Positions 1 through 5,598 of a stretch of DNA of 8,575 bases are shown here, in pieces. Within the stretch, counting starts at the first letter, position 1, and every line of letters starts with the position of its first letter. Position numbers and translations under genes: made by a program. The stretch lies in assembly GCA_902766265.1 (NCBI GenBank), contig CACXCY010000049.1, positions 1-8,575 of the forward strand. The letters are read 5' to 3'. The stretch is from an uncultured Bacteroidota bacterium (GTDB lineage Bacteria > Bacteroidota > Bacteroidia > Bacteroidales > P3). The notes below the pieces were generated by a model that searched no databases, was not told the DNA's origin, and saw nothing but the letters and a program-made list of their open reading frames with translations.

Positions 1-1034
1 CAGCCGGTTGTGCGGCAGACGCTGTCGGGCGTATGTTCGTTGCGGTCGTACACTTTGACGCCGTCAAGCCATGTCTGCATGATGTTGGAGTCTGACAGAT
101 TGTCCACCAGAATGAAATCGGCAGGGTCACCGTCGCGGAGGATGCCGTGATGCAGCCGGTAGTGCTTGACGGGGGTGACGCAGGCGGCGCGGAGCACATT
201 CCAGAGCGGATGCCCTTTGGCTACGGCGCGTTGTACCAGTGTGTTGATGTGCCCCTGCATCAGTTCGTCGGCATACTTGTCGTCGGTGCAGAACATGAGC
301 ATGTCGCCGTATTTGGCCAGCAGCGGCGACAGTTCTTCGAAGTCGCAGGCCGCGCTGCCTTCCCGTATGAGTATCTTCATGCCCAGGATGATGCGCTCTT
401 CGGCTTCGGCGAGGGAGGTGCATTCGTGGTCGGTCGATACGCCCAGTGCCACATATTTCCGGGCGTCCTCGCCTCGGAATCCGGGGGCGTGGCCGTCGAT
501 GGGCTTGCCGTGCCGTTGGGCGGCGGCTATCTTTGCCAGGACTTCGGGGTCGCCGTTGACGGCGCCAAAAGCGTTCATCATCTCGGCCAGACCGAAGATG
601 TCGTCACGTTGCATCAGGGATTCAATCTCCTCGGGACCGATGGCGGCGCCGGCAGTCTCAAAACAGGTGGAGGGGACGCACGACGGCGCTGCGTTGTAGA
701 AGTGGAAGTGGGTCTTCCGACCGCTTTCAATCATGTAGTCGATGCCTGCGATGCCCAGCACATTGGCTATCTCGTGAGGGTCGCAGACTGCTGCCACGGT
801 ACCTTGCCGCACGGCCAGGCGGGCAAAGTTCTCGGGCAGCAGCAGGGTGCTTTCGATATGTATGTGGCTGTCAACAAAACCGGGCAGGATGTAGGGCGCA
901 TCGGAGGGCAACGGCAGCGATGGTTGTTCCTGGAGGGTGATGCGTCCGTCGGCGACGCTGACGGTGCCCGTATAGACGCGTTCGTTCTCAATGTCGACGA
1001 TGTGTCCTGCTATCTTGCTGGTAGTGTTGTTCAT
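1..1034 (-). CDS. ade: Adenine deaminase, N-terminal part (runs off left edge)
   Basis: Hydrolyses adenine to hypoxanthine and ammonia in cytoplasmic purine salvage. Only the first 344 codons are in the window; family members are usually about 540-600 residues, so the C-terminal third lies beyond base 1. Seen: an amidohydrolase metal-binding stretch GFVDSHIHIEST (52-63, His57 and His59), then CDPHEIANVLG (84-94), GLAEMMN with Glu150, DGHAPG (180-185, His182), STDHE (200-204, His203) and CTDD (249-252). This order and the CDPHEIANV block are characteristic of adenine deaminase rather than dihydroorotase or other amidohydrolases. The start ATG at 1034 gives a normal N-terminus (MNNTTSKIAGHIVD) and sits just downstream of a Bacteroidota -7 element. 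There is no clear Shine-Dalgarno, which is usual in this phylum. No internal stop or frameshift was seen. Confidence 0.95.
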   Translation of the reverse strand, partial: MNNTTSKIAGHIVDIENERVYTGTVSVADGRITLQEQPSLPLPSDAPYILPGFVDSHIHIESTLLLPENFARLAVRQGTVAAVCDPHEIANVLGIAGIDYMIESGRKTHFHFYNAAPSCVPSTCFETAGAAIGPEEIESLMQRDDIFGLAEMMNAFGAVNGDPEVLAKIAAAQRHGKPIDGHAPGFRGEDARKYVALGVSTDHECTSLAEAEERIILGMKILIREGSAACDFEELSPLLAKYGDMLMFCTDDKYADELMQGHINTLVQRAVAKGHPLWNVLRAACVTPVKHYRLHHGILRDGDPADFILVDNLSDSNIMQTWLDGVKVYDRNEHTPDSVCRTTG

Positions 1035-1064
1035 ATACTCTGTGTTTAAGATGGTTTGCTTTTG

Positions 1065-1091
1065 CAAATATACAAAAAAAAGCATGGCAAA
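1065..1091 (-). promoter_or_regulatory. Probable promoter of adenine deaminase
   Basis: Read on the minus strand, 1072-1065 is TATATTTG, a full match to the Bacteroidota -7 element TAnnTTTG, about 30 bases upstream of the ade start codon. An upstream TTTG (1091-1088) could be the -33 element, but the 15-base spacer is shorter than the usual 19-21, so only the -7 box is firm. A T-rich run lies between them. Confidence 0.6.
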
Positions 1092-1126
1092 AGTGACCTT
1101 TCGGAAACTTGTTCTATCATCCCGCC

Positions 1127-1240
1127 AAAGAATAACTATCTTCTCTGGAGAAAATAACTATGATTTCTGCAAAGAATAACTATCTTTTCTGCAAAGAATG
1201 GCTATGTTTTCTGGAGAGAATGACTATCGTCTTTCCGGAG
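1127..1240. repeat. Tandem array, five 22-base imperfect repeats
   Basis: The motif AATAACTAT (or AATGGCTAT, AATGACTAT) begins at 1131, 1153, 1175, 1197 and 1219, exactly 22 bases apart each time. Each unit continues with a pyrimidine-rich part and TTTTCTGCAAAG or TTCTCTGGAGAA, the latter a dyad (TTCTC, TG, GAGAA at 1141-1152). Degenerate copies may precede (1109-1130, keeping CTATC and AAAG) and follow (1241-1262, keeping CTCTGGA). The array lies between the ade promoter and the terminator of the acyl-CoA synthetase. No ORF fits it. The function is unknown; the pitch equals that of the larger arrays at 4202-4661. Confidence 0.9.
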
Positions 1241-1258
1241 GCCATGGGAGAGCTCTGG

Positions 1259-1299
1259 AAAAAAGGCCGGCGGGCGGAGCTGTGCTCCGCCCGCCGGCC
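1259..1299 (-). terminator. Rho-independent terminator of the acyl-CoA synthetase gene
   Basis: Perfect 16-base-pair inverted repeat, arms 1265-1280 and 1284-1299, with a 3-base loop (TGT) and nearly pure GC. On the minus strand it follows the ligase stop codon by 22 bases and runs directly into six T residues (complement of 1264-1259), the classic intrinsic terminator layout. In the other direction there is no T tract, so it should not terminate plus-strand transcripts. Confidence 0.9.
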
Positions 1300-1321
1300 A
1301 TGACGCAAGGTCTGTATGTGA

Positions 1322-2965
1322 CTATTTGTAGAGGAAGCGTTTGATGGACATCTTTGGCGTTTTCTCGAAGGGCACGTCCATCACTTCAATCTTGGCAATC
1401 TGGCTGTAGTTGGGCAGATGGCGGTTGGCGCCGAGGCGTATCTTTTCGGTGATTTCGTTGATGTCGCGGCCGTTCTGCTGCTCCTGCTTGACAGCGTCGG
1501 TGTCCAGCTGCAGCAGTGCCACCAGCTTGCCTTGGCGGTCGACCACGAGCGACTCGTTCACGAAATCCTGGTTGTTGAGGATGGCCTCCAGCTCTTCGGG
1601 GTAGATGTTCTGGCCGTTGGCCGAGAGAATCATGCACTTGGAACGGCCCTTGATGAAGATGTTGCCCTCCTTGTCCACGATGCCCAGGTCGCCCGTGTGG
1701 AGGTAGCCGTCGTCGGTGAAAGCCGCCTTGGTGGCCTCTTCGTTCTTGTAGTAGCCGATGGTGATATTGTTGCCCTTGGCTTGGATTTCGCCGGGGATGT
1801 GGGCCGGGTCGGTCGAGTCGATGCGCACGTCGGCGATGCCCTTGCTGCATCCGCAGGAGCCCTTGGCGTAGTATCTCCAGTCGCGGTAGGCCAGCAGCGG
1901 CGCGGCCTCGGTCATGCCGTAGCCCACGGTGTAGTGCAGGCGAATGCGTTTGAAGCAGTTCTCCACCTCGGGGTTCAGAGCGGCGCCGCCCATGATGTAG
2001 TGGCGCACCTGTCCGCCGAACGCTTTGTCCAGTCCGCTTCTCACCTTGTTGTAGATGAGACGGTTCACGAGAGGTATGGAGGTCAGCACCTTCATGTACC
2101 ATTTGCTGAGCACCGGCTTGAGGGAGGACTTGTAGACCTTCTCGAGCACCAGAGGCACCGTGCATATCATATAGGGACGCACCTCTTTCATGGCTTTGAG
2201 CAGCAGGGTGGGCGAGGGGGTCTTGCCGAAGAAATAGACGGTGCAGCCGCCCGACAGGGGGTAGAGGAACTCAAACACCATGCCGTAGACGTGGGCCATG
2301 GGGAGCATCGACACCAGCGTGTCGCCCTCTTGGATGATGACATTCTTGTGGGCAAACTCGATGGAGGCCGATATGTTGCCGAAGGTCAGCATCACGCCTT
2401 TCGGGGCGCTGGTGGTGCCGGAGGTGTAGTTGATGACGTTCAGGTCGGCAAAGTTGTCGACGGCAAAGTGCAGGTCGTCGCGGCCGAACTTGCCGTTGAA
2501 ACGGTTGTTGAAGTCCTCGTCCTTGCCCTCGATGGCGGCACGCATGGCGTCGTCCTTGGCGTAAATCAGCGAAAAGTCGTCCATGTTGATGGCACCGCGA
2601 AGCTGGGGCATCTTGCTAACGTCCAGCTTGTCCCATATCTCCTTGTCGGTAAAGAGCAGTACGCTGTCCGAGTGGTCCACCAGATGGTTCAAGCTGTCGG
2701 GATGGAAGTCCATCAGGATGGGCACCACGACACCTTCGAAGGCGTTGACGGCCAGGAAGGCCACGCCCCAGCGTGCGGTGTTCTTGGCGCACAGGGCGAT
2801 GTGGTCGCCTTTCTTGAGGCCGGCTTTTTCAAACATCATGCCGAATTTGACGATGTTCTCGGCCAGTTCGGCATTGGTGAACGTTTCTCCGTTGTAGTTG
2901 CAAAGCGCTGGCTTGTCCCAGCAGCGTTTCATGCTTTCTTCCAGCGTTGAAAGGTAATGTTTCAT
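1322..2965 (-). CDS. AMP-forming acyl-CoA synthetase (long-chain fatty acid-CoA ligase type)
   Basis: 547-residue ANL-superfamily enzyme, expected to adenylate a carboxylic acid with ATP and transfer it to coenzyme A in the cytoplasm or at the inner membrane face. Motifs in order: phosphate-binding A3 loop YTSGTTSAPKG (180-190), PMAHVYG (222-228), A5 YGMTEAAP (349-356), A7 YLHTGDLG (421-428) and the A8 hinge KGRSKCMILSANGQNIYPEE (439-458). Length is close to FadD (about 560). The A10 segment reads EKTPKMSIKRFLYK at the C-terminus; by comparison with TPTGK or TPTxK enzymes the catalytic lysine position is Ser540, with lysines at 538 and 542 beside it. The acyl substrate cannot be told from sequence. 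The GDSL hydrolase lies 145 bases upstream on the same strand with no promoter box between, so co-transcription is likely. A strong terminator follows. Confidence 0.9.
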   Translation of the reverse strand: MKHYLSTLEESMKRCWDKPALCNYNGETFTNAELAENIVKFGMMFEKAGLKKGDHIALCAKNTARWGVAFLAVNAFEGVVVPILMDFHPDSLNHLVDHSDSVLLFTDKEIWDKLDVSKMPQLRGAINMDDFSLIYAKDDAMRAAIEGKDEDFNNRFNGKFGRDDLHFAVDNFADLNVINYTSGTTSAPKGVMLTFGNISASIEFAHKNVIIQEGDTLVSMLPMAHVYGMVFEFLYPLSGGCTVYFFGKTPSPTLLLKAMKEVRPYMICTVPLVLEKVYKSSLKPVLSKWYMKVLTSIPLVNRLIYNKVRSGLDKAFGGQVRHYIMGGAALNPEVENCFKRIRLHYTVGYGMTEAAPLLAYRDWRYYAKGSCGCSKGIADVRIDSTDPAHIPGEIQAKGNNITIGYYKNEEATKAAFTDDGYLHTGDLGIVDKEGNIFIKGRSKCMILSANGQNIYPEELEAILNNQDFVNESLVVDRQGKLVALLQLDTDAVKQEQQNGRDINEITEKIRLGANRHLPNYSQIAKIEVMDVPFEKTPKMSIKRFLYK

Positions 2966-3110
2966 AGTATTTCTTGCTGTATTTTGACGTTGATAACTTA
3001 AAATTTCTAAAATTATTGTGTGTCGTGTGTTCTTTTCAGGTTGTCGGGTCGCGCGGTGCTGCTGTCCGGCTTGTGCGTCACTGCACTAAACGACGCGCCT
3101 CGTCGTCGGT

Positions 3111-3830
3111 CTATGCCCGCAGGGTGAGCCCCTCGCGTTCCATCACGTGCACTATCTTCTCGGCTATCAGACGGTGTCCGGCCTCGTTGGGGTGCATGCC
3201 GTCGGAGCAGTAGTAGCTGTCCAGATGTGTCTTCTCCAGGAAGATGGAGGTGATGTCGATGACCGGCACGCGGCGGGCGGCGCCAATCTTGAAGATTTCC
3301 AGGTTGTACTGCTCGTGCCAGTTGTTGATGTGGTTCACGTCGCCTCCCAGCCAGTGGAGTATGTTGTCGCTGTTGAGCCCCTGGGTCACATGGCGGAAGA
3401 ACATCCGTGACTCGATGACCGGCAGCGACAGCAGCACCGGCACGGCGCTCAGCGACAGCACGCGGTCGATGATGCGGTTGTAGATGTTGTGGAATGCCTG
3501 CAGCGAGGTGATGGGCTGGTGGTTCCCCTCGGGGTTGTCCGAGATGGCTTTCCAGTCGAAGTTGCAGTCGTTGCCGCCGAATTCCAGCACCACGGCGTCG
3601 CCCGACTGTATCTCCTTGAGGTGCCTGTCCAGCAGTGCCAGACCCTTGCGTATGGTGCAGCCGAAGCGCGCCAGGTTGTTGATGGGCTTGCCCATGCTGT
3701 CCGCGCAACGGCTCACAAAGCTGTTGTCGCTAATCATATATTTGATGGTGCCTTCCGAGATTTGGGTGGGGTCGGTGACGATGCCCTTCATTATGGAGTC
3801 GCCCAAGGCAATGACGTGGTTGAGATTCAT
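3111..3830 (-). CDS. SGNH/GDSL-family hydrolase (lipase/esterase-like)
   Basis: 239-residue predicted serine hydrolase. Block I is ALGDSIMKG with nucleophile Ser12; block II is ARFGCTIRKG with Gly57; block III is EFGGND with Gly86 and Asn87 (oxyanion hole); block V is SDGMHPN with Asp210 and His213, completing the triad. There is no signal peptide, so it should act in the cytoplasm. The natural ester substrate is unknown; the family includes esterases, acyl-CoA thioesterases and deacetylases. The reading frame stays open upstream to 4178, but the ATG at 3830 is preferred: block I lies at its normal distance of about 10 residues, and a TAnnTTTG promoter box sits inside the upstream extension at 3921-3928. 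Its likely operon partner downstream is the acyl-CoA synthetase, which would fit acyl or ester metabolism, but that is inference. Confidence 0.88.
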   Translation of the reverse strand: MNLNHVIALGDSIMKGIVTDPTQISEGTIKYMISDNSFVSRCADSMGKPINNLARFGCTIRKGLALLDRHLKEIQSGDAVVLEFGGNDCNFDWKAISDNPEGNHQPITSLQAFHNIYNRIIDRVLSLSAVPVLLSLPVIESRMFFRHVTQGLNSDNILHWLGGDVNHINNWHEQYNLEIFKIGAARRVPVIDITSIFLEKTHLDSYYCSDGMHPNEAGHRLIAEKIVHVMEREGLTLRA

Positions 3831-3920
3831 GGTCGATATGTTTTGGGTTGATGGATTTTCCGTTTTTCGGTTGCCGAACGGGGACGCTCTCTTTGCGTTT
3901 GTCCGTTTTGTTTTCGGATG

Positions 3921-3928
3921 CAAATGTA
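3921..3928 (-). promoter_or_regulatory. Probable -7 promoter element for the GDSL hydrolase operon
   Basis: On the minus strand 3928-3921 reads TACATTTG, matching TAnnTTTG, about 90 bases upstream of the GDSL start codon. A good -33 TTTG is not evident at the right distance, so strength is uncertain. It supports the shorter GDSL start at 3830. Confidence 0.5.
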
Positions 3929-4197
3929 TATCGTTTTTCCGGTTCGGAGCAGAAAATGGAACGGGTGCCGATGGTTGGGGTGAAAGATTGTGTTTTGGTG
4001 TTAAAATGATTTGTTTTAGTGATAAAATATGCAGAAAAATACATTCGTCCCTCGATTTTGGTGGCGAATGGGGTGAAAAAATAACGTCTCGGCATCCCGG
4101 AAATCCCCATTTCGGGTCGGCTTGCCAAAGGAGTGTGTAGAGGACGCCCAACCCTGCTGAAAAGGAACACAAGGGCATGGTCTTGCAGCCCCCTGCC
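3929..4197. other. Gene-free stretch between GDSL promoter and palindrome ladder
   Basis: No credible gene. Its open frames lack family motifs and are either an upstream extension of the GDSL frame or the antisense of it. One imperfect hairpin is visible at 4096-4116 (CCCGgAAAT, CCCC, ATTTCGGG); on the minus strand a run of T appears only after about 10 intervening bases, so a terminator call would be weak. The rest is T/G-rich on the plus strand with no recognisable RNA gene. Confidence 0.6.
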
Positions 4198-4334
4198 GTG
4201 GTGTAAGCTTTCCTAAGACCTGATGTGAGCTTACGTCAAGTTTGATGTAAGCTCACATCAGGTGCCGATGAAAGCTTACGTCAGATGTTATGTAAGCTTA
4301 CATCAGGTGTTGTGTAAGCTTTCACCACGAACAG
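4198..4334. repeat. Palindrome array A: six copies, AAGCTT core, 22-23 base pitch
   Basis: Six imperfect copies of the 18-base palindrome TGATGTAAGCTTACATCA, centres at 4207.5, 4229.5, 4251.5, 4274.5, 4296.5 and 4318.5. Neighbouring palindromes are separated by only 4-5 bases. The array is bounded by GTGGTG (4198-4203) and its inverse CACCAC (4323-4328), so the whole block has rough two-ended symmetry. No coding capacity. It is the left part of a continuous palindrome ladder that continues to about 4681. Confidence 0.92.
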
Positions 4335-4346
4335 GGTGCCGCACCC
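4334..4346. repeat. Single palindrome GGGTGC-C-GCACCC in register with flanking arrays
   Basis: A perfect 6-base-pair inverted repeat around one central base (4340). It is unrelated in sequence to the arrays on either side but lies at the midpoint between the last A palindrome (4318.5) and the first B palindrome (4362.5), so it occupies the slot the 22-base pitch predicts. Confidence 0.7.
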
Positions 4347-4350
4347 CTGG

Positions 4351-4504
4351 ATTCAGTGACGCGCGTCGTTTGATTCGGTGACGCGCGTCGTTTGGTTCAG
4401 TGACGCGCGTCGTTTGGTTCAGTGACGCGCGTCGTTTGATTCAGTGACGCGCGTCGTTTAATTCAGTGACGCACGTCGTTTAATTCGGTGACGCGCGTCA
4501 TTCA
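4351..4504. repeat. Palindrome array B: seven 22-base repeats, GACGCGCGTC core
   Basis: Seven units of exactly 22 bases, each holding TGACGCGCGTCG (one copy has ACGCACGT, the last has CGTCA), starting at 4351, 4373, 4395, 4417, 4439, 4461 and 4483. The 10-base core GACGCGCGTC is a perfect palindrome; centres run 4362.5 to 4494.5. With G-T pairs the flanks also pair, so a single strand could fold almost the whole unit. Copies differ at only a few bases, suggesting more recent amplification than array A. Units start ATTCAGT, ATTCGGT or GTTCAGT and end GTTTG or GTTTA. Confidence 0.95.
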
Positions 4505-4509
4505 TTTCA

Positions 4510-4661
4510 ATAATGCGCATTATGATCCCCCAATAATGCGCATTATGACCCCCCGATAATGCGCATTATGACCCCCCGATAATGCGCATTATGATACCCC
4601 AATAATACGCATTATGGTACCCTAATAATGCGCATTATGGTACCCTAATAATGCGCATTAT
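4510..4661. repeat. Palindrome array C: seven copies of ATAATGCGCATTAT, 23-base pitch
   Basis: Seven copies of the 14-base palindrome ATAATGCGCATTAT (one has TACGCA), at 4510, 4533, 4556, 4579, 4602, 4625 and 4648, exactly 23 bases apart. Spacers are C-rich and vary by neighbourhood: GACCCCCCG separates copies 2-3 and 3-4, while GGTACCCTA separates copies 5-6 and 6-7, a sign of local unit duplication. A decayed further copy, TGCGCA at 4674-4679, is centred 22 bases after the last full one. The first C palindrome is centred 22 bases after the last B palindrome, so the register is not interrupted. Confidence 0.95.
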
Positions 4662-4771
4662 AGAAACGGGCGGTGCGCAATGGTGTGGCTGAACAAGGAA
4701 AAGAGCACATTTTCAGTGCACAATTACCCACTGCCGCCGATGCTGGTGGCGGCGGGTGCGTTTCTGTGGAA

Positions 4772-4801
4772 GACCAATATATAATACAATATATATAGGT
4801 C
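4772..4801. repeat. AT-rich inverted repeat downstream of the HD-domain gene
   Basis: GACC-A-ATATATA pairs with TATATAT-A-GGTC (arms 4772-4783 and 4790-4801), one mismatch and a 6-base loop. A GC-rich hairpin with GCCGCC and GGCGGC arms lies beside it at about 4734-4754. Either could contribute to the 3' end of the HD-domain transcript, but neither is followed by a T tract on the minus strand, so no terminator is called. Confidence 0.45.
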
Positions 4802-4849
4802 GGGAATTTTCACGGATTACGTTTCGGGCAACCGGAAGGGTGTTCCGGC

Positions 4850-5494
4850 TCACGGCTGGCTGTACATTTCCTCGAAGATGGCACGGAGTCGGGCTTCGTC
4901 GCGGATGATGGCGCGGAGCCGCTCCAGCTGCAGGGCGTTCGGCGACTCGGGTATCCAGAGCTTGAGGTAGCCGCCGTCGGCGTATTTCTGGTGCAGGTGC
5001 TCCAAGGTGCGGAGCCACTGCTGTTCACGGTCAAGGTCGGGGCAGTGGGAGCGCCCGTACTGCACGGTGCGGCGTATGATGGTGAGCGGCTCGATGTCGC
5101 GGTCGGCTTCGGCCACAATCTTGCCATAGATGCTGCGGGGCTCGTGGTCGGACGAGGCGCGGTGGTCCTCGGCGGCCTCCGCCATGGTGTTTATCTGCCG
5201 CTCGTCGAACCACTGCCGCAGGCGGGCGTCGTTGCGGATGATGCGTCCCGACACCAGGTGATGCCGCTCGCGCCCCTCGGCCAGCCCCGTGTCGTGGTAG
5301 GCGGCAATGGCGTAGACCATGTTCCGGTCCACGTCGTAGTGCCCGGCAAGGCCCAAACTGTTGCGTATCACGGTGAGGGCGTGGTCGCGGCGGTGGGCAG
5401 GGTCGAAATGGTCGTAGCGCGGCAGGATGTGCCGCTCCACATAGTCCTGCAACGCGGTGTCGATGCTGTCGTCGGTGCGTCGGGTGCTTCTCAT
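4850..5494 (-). CDS. HD-domain metal-dependent phosphohydrolase, specificity unknown
   Basis: 214-residue cytoplasmic protein with the HD-superfamily metal ligands: RRDHALTV (35-42, His38), AYHDTGL (65-71, the His67-Asp68 pair), HHLVSGRIIR (78-87), EDHRAS (109-114, His111) and ADRDIEP (130-136, Asp131). These proteins hydrolyse phosphate esters or nucleotides; nothing here identifies the substrate, and no synthetase, regulatory or second nuclease domain is fused. The C-terminal part (about 160-214) is helical and charged. ATG 5494 is chosen because the H-D motifs then lie at usual distances; no Shine-Dalgarno is obvious. It is divergent from hydF, with 104 bases between starts and no clear TAnnTTTG box in either direction. 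A short inverted repeat (CCGGAA/TTCCGG, 4832-4848) follows the stop but lacks a T tract. Confidence 0.82.
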   Translation of the reverse strand: MRSTRRTDDSIDTALQDYVERHILPRYDHFDPAHRRDHALTVIRNSLGLAGHYDVDRNMVYAIAAYHDTGLAEGRERHHLVSGRIIRNDARLRQWFDERQINTMAEAAEDHRASSDHEPRSIYGKIVAEADRDIEPLTIIRRTVQYGRSHCPDLDREQQWLRTLEHLHQKYADGGYLKLWIPESPNALQLERLRAIIRDEARLRAIFEEMYSQP

Positions 5495-5580
5495 GTGGGG
5501 GAAAACTGATTCTGTCCATTTTTATTTTGTGGGCATGGCAATATTTGTCCACGGTGTGACGTTTTGGCATTGACCCGTTA

Positions 5581-5588
5581 AAGGAGGG
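5581..5588 (+). promoter_or_regulatory. Strong Shine-Dalgarno of hydF
   Basis: AAGGAGGG ends 10 bases before the hydF ATG (5599), an extended match to the 16S 3' end that is uncommon in a phylum where most genes lack such sites. A nearer ATG at 5594 opens only a two-codon frame (ATG TTA TGA) whose stop overlaps the hydF start as ATGA. Confidence 0.65.
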
Positions 5589-5598
5589 TCCGCATGTT

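Noticed and set aside
147..1049. 300-codon plus-strand ORF
   Set aside because: Antisense shadow of adenine deaminase; no motifs, and the opposite frame carries all catalytic motifs.
1418..2950. 510-codon plus-strand ORF
   Set aside because: Antisense shadow of the acyl-CoA synthetase, long only because of the GC-rich codon pattern; its composition is low-complexity Val/His/Gly.
3979..4025. Loose GGTG...TTTT repeats
   Set aside because: Spacing is irregular (18 and 21 bases) and matches are few; compatible with biased composition.
4096..4116. Hairpin as terminator
   Set aside because: The stem has a bulge and no T tract adjoins it on either strand.
3831..4178. Longer GDSL protein starting at 4178
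   Set aside because: The extra 116 residues have no family similarity, place the nucleophile Ser far from the N-terminus, and overlap a promoter box at 3921-3928.
4185..4196. GCAG/CTGC inverted repeat as one more rung of the ladder on the left
   Set aside because: Its centre (4190.5) is 17 bases from the first A palindrome, five bases out of register, and only four base pairs are present.
4198..4683. CRISPR array
   Set aside because: The units are 22-23 bases in all with palindromes 4-13 bases apart; there are no unique spacers of 25 bases or more, three repeat families are present, and no cas gene is nearby.
4198..4683. Iteron-type plasmid or phage replication origin
   Set aside because: The pitch is suggestive, but iterons share one sequence, no replication initiator gene is present, and the flanks are ordinary chromosomal housekeeping genes.
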